Origin: Albifimbria verrucaria
Taxonomy: Eukaryota; Ascomycota; Sordariomycetes; Hypocreales; Stachybotryaceae
NCBI GenBank assembly: GCA_020081605.1
Contig: JAHREC010000062.1
Span: 4,955,758 to 5,019,757, forward strand
DNA length: 64,000 bases
Reading direction: 5' to 3'
Shown: positions 47,431 to 58,330 of the stretch, piece by piece
How the letters are laid out: every line of letters begins with the position of its first letter
Numbering within the stretch: position 1 is the first letter of the stretch
Program-made: the position numbers and the translations under genes
Notes under the pieces: model-generated
What the model was told of the DNA's origin: nothing
The model's database searches: none
Seen by the model: the letters and a program-made list of their open reading frames with translations, nothing else

Positions 47431-48916
47431 CTTGACTGTTTAAAAGGAGCGAAAATGTATTTTGGTAATGTGTATAGTATATGTTTGAAAGAGAGTGTCT
47501 GAAGAACAATCTTCAAAAATGGGATTTGAGTGAGATAGTAGCTGAAGGCTGTTGATTGATTGTGTTGGTTGGTGAGGAGAATAATTTTCCTCGTAGGCAC
47601 ATCTTTGCCTTTTATAGACAAAAATCCTCTTGTGAGCCTCTATGATCGAGTCTGTCGCTCCGACAGCCAGTTGATCCATAGGCATAGCGGCGCAGCAATA
47701 GCCGACCTCAATTTGATGGTGTTTCAATTCCTCGTAAACAGACGACCTAATGTCGTGAGTATTTCCTATTTGGGTTATTGAGCACAGACATTTCACGATG
47801 CGTCAAAGAGAAGGGGTCCTAATGCGTCGGGTATTTTACAGGAAACTGCCGGCGTTCTAAGGAAGTCCAGGCTTTCCTTGCGGGTCCGTGCTTTGTAGCT
47901 GCCAAATGATGACTTCCAGCCTCAACTGAGGCAAAAACATACCCACCCGTAGTTTGACAGCTTGGCGCCAAATGACAGAGAATCACGGGGAACGTCTCTA
48001 AAGGATTGGAGGAGAAACACCTTTCTCTTTCATCAGTAATGGGAATGAATCGCTCGCTCGACTAGCATGTCCAAATCCTTCATTCCTTGTCGTATCAAGA
48101 CAAAGCGGCCACAGCCATGCGAATATTACAGCTGGTCACTTTCCTCGCATATAAGGTTTGCTGAGCCCCTGAATCTAAACATTAATTGGCTTAGTCAATC
48201 AAGTCAGCACAAAACATCTAGACTAATGCCTATCACAGCTAGTACGAACACAAAATTTACTCTTGGATGCTCTTATACTAGCTTGGTACATCGATACAGA
48301 ACGCGCAGGTCTTTAATGCGTCGCAGGTTAGCACGTCTAGTATATTATCTCGAGCTGTCAGGCACTGGTGGCCATACAGACCATGGGTCGGATATGTGCG
48401 ACATCAGCTTCGAGCACTTATACTAAGGCGGGACCTCCGAGCCCGGGCGTACGTCCGGAATCTCTCCGAAGCTTTTGGGGACGTGATCACGACGCTTCCC
48501 TTGTAATCCCAGCTAACGCCGTTTTTGAATACCTAGATAGACTGTTAAAGCTCGATGGTTGGGTTTCATTATGATGTTGGTCCATCGATGCGTATTTGCC
48601 ATATACCCACCGGGGCCTCTGGACCCGATTGAGGCCTAGCAGAACCTGTTAAACCGGCGCAAAAATGCACACGCGGTTTGAATGACTAATACGCGCTGCG
48701 ATGGACACGTTCAAATTGTCACAGTTATGTTAAATATGCTTTACGCTAATTAACCCATATAAATACCCAAAAAGAGGGGTAAAAGTTGAATAATTCAATC
48801 AAGCATCATCTCTTTTGACTATGTGGTTTAACAAATACTCTAAATGCTTCTATATATAAATCATTAAACAGTGCCCTGCCTACAATGGAGGCAGAAGCAA
48901 GGAATAAATTAGATAA
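47431..48916. other. Intergenic, no supported gene
   Basis: Short frames at 47560-48574 carry no recognisable domain. No RNA gene or repeat was recognised. Confidence 0.4.
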
Positions 48917-50433
48917 CTAATCCTCTAGCTCATGGCGTCTATCGCACCAGAAAAAATCCAGTTCAGTAGGTCTTTGGTTAAGGTCACCTAATCGATTCTC
49001 CCTGGCCCACTGGTCATCGCTATGTCCTCTTACTTCCTTCAGATACTTGTTAAAAGCCGCACTTGTTTTCATAACCTGGCTCAGGTGCGGCCAATCAAGC
49101 CTCTCTTTCCGGTGCTTGGCCAGTTGCCTCGCTGTCAACAGCGCATTCCGGATTTGGCGTCCATTCATCTCCTCGGCCGCCAGCTCGTCCAGCCTTCGCT
49201 CCAACTCTGGTATGTTTGCGTCCTCGTTGGATTCCTCGATCATTTCTAAAAAGTTCTGCCAGATCACTTTGCGCGATCTCTTCGTCAAGTTATCATAGTG
49301 GATAGCCACCTGGATACGCGACTTGAACGCCTCATCGAATGTCCCGACCCGGTTGGAGGTGAGAATAAGGATACCTTCATAATATTCGAGCACGCGAAGG
49401 AAGACTAGCGGGCTTTTTGTTAAGATGGATAATTGAGAGTAGAGAAGGCTTATTGAAGAACTTGCCGGACACGAGGCTGTTTCTCTGAAGGTCTGCCATT
49501 GTTCTCTCCTCTAAGAAGACATCCGCTTCGTCCAACAGGAGCACTGTGTTACATTAGCAACAATCCACTTTAAAAAGACATCGAACTAACCGCAATCCCA
49601 AATCTTTCCCAAATATAACACAGTCTTCAGGTATTTTTCAACATCCCCAGCCTCCGTGCCAATGTCACCACAAGTCACCCGGTACAGTGGCTTTTCAGCA
49701 ATTTCCGCAACACTGGACGTGACATATTAGAAGTGTTCTTGAATAAAGGAGAGTAGCCCTGGTACACACCTTTCTGCTGTTAATGTTTTGCCAGTTCCTG
49801 GGCTGCCATGCAAAAGAATAATTAGTCCATTTCACTTCCCGCAATAACATCGTCCATTATCATATCTCGGGAGGTCTGAACATCAATCAGAGTATAGATC
49901 AACTCTTTGGTCTTGATGTCTAAAACTAGGCGGTCAAATGCCTTCTTATTCCATTTCACGGGTTCGATGGTATCCACGTTGATTTCCACTGTGATAAGTT
50001 AGCAAATTTTATCGCGGCGTTTAATGAGAGAATGAGGCATTCAGAATGGAGCCTACCCCAATTCTTCCCATTTAGATTGAATCCATAGGTCATCGGTGGG
50101 AGAAGCATCAATTGCTCTTTGGACAGATCGTTTTCCCGGTTAATACTGATAGGGAGGAATCGAATTTGGATGGTTCTCTGTCCTTAGGTAACGTACGGTA
50201 GTACGATTTCTGGAACATTTTCTGGTAGGTGGATGTGTCGACAATGAACCGGGCTCCAACCTTATGATAGTCAAAACGTGTGAGAAACAAGGGTCGCGTG
50301 TCCAAAATCTGAAACTCACATAGAAATGGTCCTGGTTCGAGTCCCATCCATTATAGGTTATAAACTCCCGTCCCCTCATGCTCCAGAACTTTTTGCCTCG
50401 AACATCTAGCGTCTTGATAGCTAACCCTAACCC
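48917..50433 (-). pseudogene. AAA+ ATPase gene, 5' truncated (DUF7025-AAA type)
   Basis: This fragment represents the common fungal AAA-family ATPase with an N-terminal DUF7025-like region. From the right it shows TLDVRGKKFWSMRGREF, YHKVGARFIVDTSTYQKMF and LLPPMTYGFNLNGKNW. The ATPase follows: Walker A GSPGTGKT near 49784-49807 after one missing A (49830-49832), Walker B VLLLDEADVFLEERTMADL near 49500-49550, and sensor/Arg-finger region LILTSNRVGTFDEAFKSRI. A GC-AG intron (49405-49465) joins RNSLVS to VFLRVLEYY. The start of the gene is missing: the frame breaks off at about 50433, where the antisense VCBS/SGNH fragment begins. The cellular substrate is unknown. The motor core looks intact, so part of the damage is structural truncation only. 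Confidence 0.7.
50421..50433 (+). repeat. Two telomere-like CTAACC repeats at a gene junction
   Basis: CTAACCCTAACCC lies exactly where the truncated AAA+ gene meets the truncated VCBS/SGNH gene. The match to the fungal telomere unit TTAGGG is only two copies and may be chance. Confidence 0.35.
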
Positions 50434-50439
50434 AAATCC

Positions 50440-53400
50440 ATAAACAATAAAGACGGGACTGCTACGAAGCCACCGACATTCAAGAACATCGGTATGATCA
50501 AGGGCAACGTCGGATACGCTCAAGATCGTGTCAGATGGGGCGACATCGACGGAGATGGTAGAGCAGACTACATGATCGTCGACGATAGCGGCAATGTTCA
50601 TGCCTGGAGGAACTCAAGCACCTCTAATACTCCCTTCTGGCAAGCACTCGGCTTGCGTTTTACCGCCAAGGGCATGGGTGACCAGCGTGGTGTCCGCTTC
50701 GAGGATATCAACGGCGATGGGCGCGACGACTGGCTCTGGGTGGATGAAAAAGGTGCCACAACAACTTGGACCAACGCACGATCTTGCAAGAAAGGAAAGG
50801 ACGGAGACGGACTCAACGTTGCTTGGCGTCAAGGATTCTGGAAGGGCGCCTCCTCTGGACCAACCCATGCTGGTGTTGGTGCCAATGGTAGAAACAGGAT
50901 CCATTTCGCGAGGATCTATGGCGAGGCTGCCTTTGGCATGCTACGAAAGGCTGACTATGTCTATCTACAATCAACCAAACAATCCGACGGCAGATTCAAG
51001 TTCGACATGAAAGTCTGGAAGAACATTGGCGGTGGTTCCACCAAGCTTAAAGCCGATGGCAACAAGTACTGCAATATGCATGGTCACGCAGACGGACGAG
51101 AAGACTACGTTTGGACTCTATCAACCGGCAAGATGACTGTCTGGCCCAACCTGGGAAAGAAGTCAGTCAGTGGTGACAACGACTACTTTTGGGGCTCGCC
51201 CAAGGACCTATGGAACCCTGGAAAGGACTATGATCGCAGGGATCTCCATCTGGTTAATTGGAACGATGATGGTTCTTGCGACATCGCATGGGTCGATCCA
51301 GACAACAACAACAAGGTGTCTGTCTGGTTGAACAACTACAAGAAGACTGGAGCTTTCGACTGGACATATCTTGCCGACCCAGCGCCACAACTGAACTGCC
51401 CAGAGAAGAGGGGTGTTGGTATTCACGACCTCCCTGTCAGGTTTGCCGACATTTCAAACAACAAGATGTCTGATTATATTTGCATCCAGCCTGACGGACG
51501 CTTCTACGGCTGGACTCATAACAGCGATGGTTCGTGGGAGAGAATCGCACAGTTCAAAAGGCTGAGGGCATCGATCGTGCCAACATTCGCTCCGGTCAAG
51601 TCGACGGCAAGGGTGGCGAAGACATGATCTGGGTTGATAAGTTCACTGGTGACGCCACTTTCTATATCAACAGAGGTAAGATGGACACTGGCGGTAGCAA
51701 CTGGTGGTTCTACAAGATGGGGAAGCAGTACGCGGGCTCTTGGGCTGGTACCTGTCAATACTTCCCGACCTTGACGGCGACGGCAGAGCAGACTTGCACT
51801 CTATCATGGCGACTTTTGACAACCGCGGAGAGACCTTCTTCAACCGCTGCGGTATGACTGATACTACAGGTGATGACGCAGGTTGGGCCCCGGGCCAAGA
51901 CCCAGGATTCGGGGCCCTGCCATCTCCTGGTAGCGACGAGAAGCCAGGAAGCGGGGGCGGTGTTCCAGCTATTCCCTCTACTTGCTCAGAGACTTGCTGG
52001 AATGTGGCCACAGACAAGGAGGTCAAATGCAAAAACGACGGTACGGAATGGGACATGGAACCGAGAGACGACGACGTCCCAAATGATGACTTGAACATCC
52101 GCAAGCTTGCCGCTATTGGATACTCTTACTCGGCTGAAATTGGTGCTGGAGACAGGCTCGGAAGCATATACGACGCTTTCAAATCTGGCAGTGGTAAGTT
52201 TGCAACCTTGATACCATGTGGAACACGCTAACCTTGCGAAACCAGACTTTGCTTGCGCTCGATACGACCACGCTTACCCATATCTTCTCAACCAAGATGA
52301 ACGGATTGGAGACCCTGCAGGTCGCAAGTTCCAATTCCTCTCCTGCTCTGGCGCTGTCATGAAGGATGTGGTAGACAAGCAGATCCCCGAGCTCGACAGC
52401 AACCAGGACGCTATCACCCTGTCCATCGGTATGTACTTCCATTCTGTTGGCAACAAACAACGGAAGATATATCATTCCGAGAAAGCCGTTTCCTAATCGC
52501 AAATGTTGTTCAGGTGGTAACGACGTCGGTTTGATCAACTTGTTGAATTCATGCATTTATCAAATGGGTGTCTTCACTAAAGAGCAAGCCGCAGCAGCAA
52601 AGCTGATCGCAGAGGTGGATAAGGACTATGCATGGGCCAAGTATTTCGACTGGGATAGTCTTTCTCGAGGCTGCGAGGGTCAGATCGAATACAGCAAGTC
52701 GCTGGCTACTTCGGATACCTTTGGTAAAAATCTCGATGCCTTGCTGGCAGCCGCCAAGCCAAAGTTGAACAATGGGTATGACTTCACTCTCAATTTTACC
52801 TGGGGACTAACTAACGACGATGCAGGGCCAAGATTTACGTCACAGGGTACGCCAAGTTCTTCGCCGAAGACCTCTCAGACGATTGCGACAAGGTCACGGG
52901 GACGACATGGATTTACAAATTGGCGAACCTCGGGCAACCGGCCGAGTACTTGACAAAAGCACGACGTTCAGCGATGAATAACTTGGTTGACAATGTCAAC
53001 GGGCAGCTTGTTTGTTTACCTCCCATCTTGAATATTACCCTCAAAGCGTACTAATAACTCATTCTCGCGAGCGGCAGTTGAACGAGCCGGAGATTCTGTA
53101 CGATTTATCAACTACGACCATTTTCTCGGAAAGTACCGCGGCAGGTACTGTGAGTCAGGAGTCGATTAGTCAACGAGCGAATCCAACACCAGGAAGGGCC
53201 TCATGTTCTACGAGCTCAACTCGTGGGACCCTGCGGGAACGTCTCCATGGAAACGCGACTCTGATAGTGGCGAGCTCAACGGGACCTTTTATGGTGACAT
53301 GCTCATCCTTGCCAAGATCACGCGCCTCATGGATCCTGATGCCGAGCTTCACCATGACGACGGAGTCGCGAAGAGGGATCTCGCTAAGCGTGCCGACGTT

Positions 53401-54047
53401 GTTGATTACCTGGTGCCCAGGGGTTACGCACGAGTCTTCCACCCTCAGATCCCATTGCACGAGTTAATTGCAGCTTTGGTTATTCTCCAGATGGAGCTGG
53501 AACATGAGAGTCGAAAAGGTTATGCTGAATGGACTGATTTGAACAAGAACTCATATTGTGCCCTGTAAGTATACCTGATCATCCTTCCCTTCTTCGCTAA
53601 CTGTATCAAGTACTGGCAACGAAGGAGATAATCCCAGCGACGATGTAGTGTGGAAAGGTGAGAAGCATGTCTGGTCTATGTGCGCTGATCTGGACTGACA
53701 ATATCGCAGTGAGTATTTACGAAGACAAGTCAGAGTGCAAGACTCAAGATGGAAAACGATCCAGGACGATCTCTGGATCCGAGACGGACAAATGCTATAC
53801 CTTTGGCGATGACATGCCTGGTACAGGATGTTCCCAACTCATAGGAGGCGGCGCTACGGGAGCATGCACAGGAGCGAACTTGGTGCCAAAGTCTCTGCGT
53901 GTCCACGAAGGCAGATGTATCTTCTACTACGGTGCTCTGTGCTCGTCATTCTCCACGGAAATGCCCGATGGCTCTTGCATGTTGGGACAGAACTTTCCTG
54001 GAGCTGGTGAACAGATAAAGTCTTTCAAATGCGTACGTATACCCTGA
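50440..54047 (+). pseudogene. VCBS/FG-GAP repeat plus SGNH-hydrolase protein, 5' truncated
   Basis: The first part has repeated FG-GAP/VCBS units, calcium-binding beta-propeller blades of the form DIDGDGRADYMIV, DINGDGRDDWLWV and DLDGDGRADLHSI. After two missing bases (51556-51559, 51764-51766) and a Gly/Pro linker an SGNH-type esterase domain follows: block I near 52114 (AAIGYSYSAEIGAG, normally GDSY), GGNDVGLIN as block III, and VFHPQIPLHE as block V. Introns follow LGSIYDAFKSGSG, AITLSIG, LNNG and others. The end is a cysteine-rich segment (FKC). The gene has no N-terminus or signal peptide, an in-frame TAG at about 53166 (VD-stop-STSESN) and Asp-to-Tyr in block I. A secreted carbohydrate or lipid esterase is the likely ancestor. 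Confidence 0.7.
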
Positions 54048-54649
54048 CTCCTTGCTTATGTTATTACTCTTTATTAATATTATGATATAGTATAAGAAGT
54101 AGCATAGTTATAAATACTTTCCTATTAAGACGGCGCCGAGGGAATCGATCTGGGACTGTTACTAGAGGAGTTATTGAGAAAAGATATATAGATAGTGTAA
54201 TTAGACTATTATAGATTGATAGTAGCTATAGTAGGCTATAGGACTGAGCCGGGTTAGTAGTGTTAAGGTTAAGAAAGTTTTAATTATATAGAGTATAGGG
54301 GGTTAGAGTTTTTATTAATAAATCCTACTTAGTATTACTATTAGTCTATTATAAGCTACTATTATTATTATTAAGTATAATAAATATAATTATAAATATT
54401 AATTATAAATTAATAAATTTAAAAAGAAAAAAATTAAATAAAGTTTTATAAAATATATAATAATAAAATTAAAATTTTATAAAATATTAAATTAATTTTA
54501 TATATAAAAATATATATAAAAATTAAGTGTTTATCTAAGAAAAATTATAAATTTATTTTTTAAATTGAAGTTTAAACTCTTTTTATTTTAAGACTTTTTT
54601 TATATTTTTATATTTATTTTATTTAATAAATTATAAATATTTAGGATCG
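54048..54649. other. AT-rich RIP-like stretch, probably transposon remains
   Basis: Composition drops sharply to A and T after 54060 with no open frame. It truncates the SGNH gene on its left and the valyl-tRNA synthetase fragment on its right. No family can be named. Confidence 0.45.
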
Positions 54650-55640
54650 CAAATTATAGCCTGAATATTCTTCCTAAATAGAATTTCGTACATTAAATCG
54701 CTTTTGCCCCTGATATGGACCGCCGTTTTCATTAATCAATCCACTGTTTTATAAAGATATTAATAAATTCAAGCTCGTGAGATATGCGTAATCTGAAATT
54801 ATTTAGGTCGTGCGCTGGGGATAGATTAAGTGCACGTGTACCGAGATTGCGATCGACAGATGAATCGGCGACGATTGGTAATCTCCCACCTTTAATAAAT
54901 GGATGAGTAGCAAACTTGCCCATAGGATGAGTATAACAGGCATCCTTGGGGTGTATAGCAATACCGGTATCACCTAATATAGTCTCAGGCTGGGTGGTTG
55001 AAACTTCAATAGCTTCACCGGAGTTCTCGATCATATATTTGAAATAAATAATAATCCCAAACTCAATCTTTTGTCGTAACCTGGAACGGTAAGAAGTGTT
55101 CGTCCTGTTAGTTCCTCCATCTTAACCTCGGACCGGCTAAGGACTGTTATTAACGTGCAATCCCAGTTAACTACACGGTTAGCTCTGTAGATAGTTCCCT
55201 CGTCGTGGAATCTGACAAATGCTTCTGTAGCAGCTGCTGAAGAGTTCTCATCCTTTTGCAGGCCAAGTTTAATTGCATAACCACGGTAAAAACTCTAAGA
55301 ATACACCAGTGTAAACGCCTCTCTGCTCTAGTCATCGGAGACTGTTAAATTATAGTTTTTGATGAGTTTCTTATCAGGGATATTTTACCAGCATGATCAC
55401 AGCCAGGCAACCACAACGTGGTCTTGTCCATTTGCCGGTTGTAACGGACCAACAGGTCCTGCAAGGAGGAGCCCAAGGCATGGCCCAGGCTGTTAACAAC
55501 GTAAGTGCTTCTTATGCTAAGCTTCAGAGGGTATTAGTAAGGGCTTACTGCAAAACTCCTGTGACATTTGGAGGAGGGAGGACCTCGATACATTTCAAAC
55601 CAAACAGTTCAGCGAAATCTCGTGTCCAAGGGAAAATGGA
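54650..55640 (-). pseudogene. Valyl-tRNA synthetase fragment
   Basis: Read from the right, the fragment contains [20 protein letters not shown] with the class I HIGH motif (HLGHA, across a GT-AG intron), [21 protein letters not shown] with Trp replaced by TAG, AVTEAFVRFHDEGTIYRANR, LTGRTLLTVPGYD and the start of the editing domain (VSTTQPETILGDTGIAIHP, AHDLNNF, ENGGPYQGQ). This order is that of eukaryotic/bacterial ValRS from the Rossmann half to the CP1 editing domain. The C-terminal half with KMSKS and the anticodon-binding domain is missing, cut at an AT-rich block. The TGG-to-TAG stop fits RIP. It is a dead partial copy; the housekeeping gene must be elsewhere. Confidence 0.8.
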
Positions 55641-56304
55641 ACTGTCTTATCCAACTATGGTAAAACCCCGCTTGTTCGTAAACGTGATGTCCAGCCAGCC
55701 ATCCTTAATCAGTTGTCTCTGCAAATTGATCATTCCTCGACTTCCGAGACTGTTCGATCTCTGGTGTGGCTACCGGAGTTGCTAATTTGTCCGTGATAGT
55801 ATCTCCATCAGTCTACGTGCAGATTGAGCGGCATTGATATTGATATTACTGGTTTGGTCCGCGATAAATCCGGAGCCTCTCGGCAGACAATATTGTCTTG
55901 GCAGACACATGACCTGCTGGAAAGGGCGATGAGACACAGCTGAGTAAGTTGTTGTCGCGCCACAGGACTTCAGCTCCCGCATGAAATGGTTCACTTGCCA
56001 GACCTAATGTAACCACGTCTATCCTTTCTTGGATTTTGATGCCTAAATGTGGCTCCGTATCGTCCGTTATTGGTTGTAATGCATTGGGTGTTTTCCTGAC
56101 GATCCATATCTTGAGCCGTCTGCAATCAACGCCACAGCAAAAGGGCGAGCAGCGTGTCCTTAAAGAGCGGTGGGTATTAGCCAAGGGTGTTCTTTTGTAT
56201 GTCTTATATTTTCATCTATATAAGCTAATTCAATTGCCTGCCCTCAAAGTGAAGTTCACTACGACCTGTAACCTTTTCGTTCGTTCTGCTAGTATTTGCA
56301 CCCA
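55641..56304. promoter_or_regulatory. Intergenic with TATA box at 56217-56224
   Basis: TATATAAG lies about 85 bp before the ATG of the small secreted protein gene. A minus-strand frame at 55846-56184 has no recognisable domain. Confidence 0.4.
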
Positions 56305-56621
56305 ATGCGATTCTCACTTCTCTTCTTCTCGGCCTTAACATCGGGTATTGCTCTCCCTAGGGACGAAGCAGAAATCGCCGGTCGTACTCCAAGCACTCTT
56401 GTACCGCGAGTCTATGATTGCCAGTTGTCTAACGACCAATGCCCTATCTTATGTATGGGCTCCAAATATCGTCCGGAACTTGATTGCAGCCGCTCTTATG
56501 TATGTCGAATATTATTGCCAATTCACTGAAAGTAATACTTACTTTAAATTTCCAACTATAGTGTAGGCGTTTCAGCGGCTATTTGAGCTGCTCATGCACT
56601 TGCTCGATTCGTCCGAAATAG
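56305..56621 (+). CDS. Small cysteine-rich secreted protein (effector-like)
   Basis: The protein is about 84 aa in two exons (intron 56500-56561, GT-AG, in phase). The signal peptide is MRFSLLFFSALTSGIA. A short propeptide-like stretch with TLVPR precedes the mature region, which has eight cysteines in VYDCQLSNDQCPILC, LDCSRSYC and SCSCTCS. Size, signal peptide and cysteine pattern are those of secreted effector-like or antimicrobial peptides. No family was recognised. The reading frame and splice sites are intact despite AT-rich, gene-poor surroundings, a setting where many fungal effectors sit. A role in interaction is inferred from these traits only. Confidence 0.65.
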
Positions 56622-57442
56622 ATCAAGATAGCGATGGAGTACTAGAACGTGTATGGTCAGCTTGCATACGAGTGATGTGGCCGCATCGCACATTTCAATG
56701 GCTATTGAACATGTCTTTTCTTCATTTGATAGAGACAAAAGTAGCTAGAAGTGAAATCAAGTTCAAAATAGATGCCTTATAAAAGTATATTAATTAGTCG
56801 TATTTCCCGATTACTCTGTCTATACTACTAGACTTTTTTGAGTTCTGTCTTGTGCTGGTTTATAATTTGTATTCTTCTTTAATTTAACTAGTGATCTAAA
56901 GATAAGTTATATTGTAGAAATAACGCTCTCTACTTATAGAGATATCTACCCCAGTGCTACTTTTAAATAAATAAAAATAATCCAGTATTTAAGTATTAAA
57001 TAAAAATAAATATAAGTATATTAATAATATAAAAAGAAGTTAAATTAAAGAGTTAAATAAATTTTTATTTTTAATTATAAAAATGAATATATTATATTTT
57101 TAAAACTTTAATTTAAATAATAATATTTTTAATTTATTAAACTTTATATTAATTCTATAAAAAAGCTTTTATTTTTTTACTTTTATTAATTTAAAATAAT
57201 ATAATAAAGAATAATATATATAATTAAAAATATTAAAATACTCTTAAATAATTATAAATAACCTTTAGCCTATAATAATATATTTATATTATAAAGAATA
57301 AGCTTAATATTATAAATTATACTAAGGGTTAATTTATTCATAATAAGATTATATTTATTCTTATTAAAACTTTATATAGAAAGACTTGCTAATATATTAA
57401 ATCTCTTAAAGGCAGTATTATATACCTGTGAAGCTAGCTAAG
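56622..57442. other. Gene-poor AT-rich stretch
   Basis: From about 56940 the sequence is strongly AT-rich and RIP-like, without open frames. It truncates the polyketide synthase relic on its right. No identifiable element remains. Confidence 0.45.
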
Positions 57443-58330
57443 TTATTTTGAAGTTAAAAGAGGCAGAATTAAGTCAGCAGCGGTGTATAAGTGAAAACCA
57501 TCCCCAGTCTCAGTGAGCATTAGTCGCGTGGTACTGCCGGTTCCGGAGCCGAGGTGTAAAATGGTCATAAGCGAATCTCGGTGAGTAATCTGCTTGACCA
57601 GTTTGGCGAGACGGCTATGGTATGCAGAGGAACCAATTACTTCTTCTCGAAAGCGAGCCACAAGCACGTGCTCCTGCTCTGCTGCGGGTTTGTCTTCTGC
57701 AGGTCTGGCACTTACTGAATGGAAAATTTGTTGCAGGAGTTGCAAATCATTCGCAGCAGCAAAGGGCTCGCAAGAAACTAGCAATTTGTCATAAGTGTCC
57801 TTCTCCCACTCTTGCTTCCATGAGTGTACCTTTCCTTAACGAGTCAGCGAAGCTGTTTTGGCTGCCGAGGCAAGGAAACGCTGGTTGGAGCCTTCGGTCT
57901 GTGTTGGATGGTGTGGGCATATCATTTGCTCCAAAGTCCGCAAAAAGTATCCAGTATACCGCTCAAGACATGCAGCAAATGCTAGCTATTCGAGTTAAAG
58001 GTGACGGGAGACATGCTGTCGACAGCGGGGTTTGCAAGGTCCCATATTATCTTGCCAAACACCTCTTTGTCATCCTGAGCAGCGGTCCGAGCAATAGGTA
58101 CGCACTCGAAGCTATCAACTTACACCATGGCACAATCTGACGCTGGCCCGGTAGGATAGATATCAATGCTTCCATCCGTTTGTATGGCGTCAGGGTGGTG
58201 AGAGGTCAGGAACTGCAAGATTCCCCGTTTGCTGTCGTCGTGCCACAGAGATGGGCATTGAAACTGATGCACCTCATTCTCCTCGGGGCCTCGATACATT
58301 TCATCGAACCATCGTCTGGGAACGAGAGCG
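57443..58330 (-). pseudogene. Polyketide synthase fragment (DH end to start of C-methyltransferase)
   Basis: Minus-strand translation gives DSFECVPIARTAAQDDKEVF and GKIIWDLANPAVD, the linker after the dehydratase domain of highly reducing PKSs. It continues with KLVKQITHRD and MTILHLGSGTGSTTRLML, the S-adenosylmethionine-binding start of the C-methyltransferase domain (family form LEIGAGTGGATR). A TAA interrupts the frame before VDSFECV. The rest of the multidomain enzyme is absent, and the fragment ends at an AT-rich block. It is a relic of a polyketide cluster. Confidence 0.6.

Noticed and set aside
46997..47443. 148-aa plus-strand open frame
   Set aside because: It is antisense to the secreted DUF7888-type gene, whose exons, splice sites and signal peptide are consistent.
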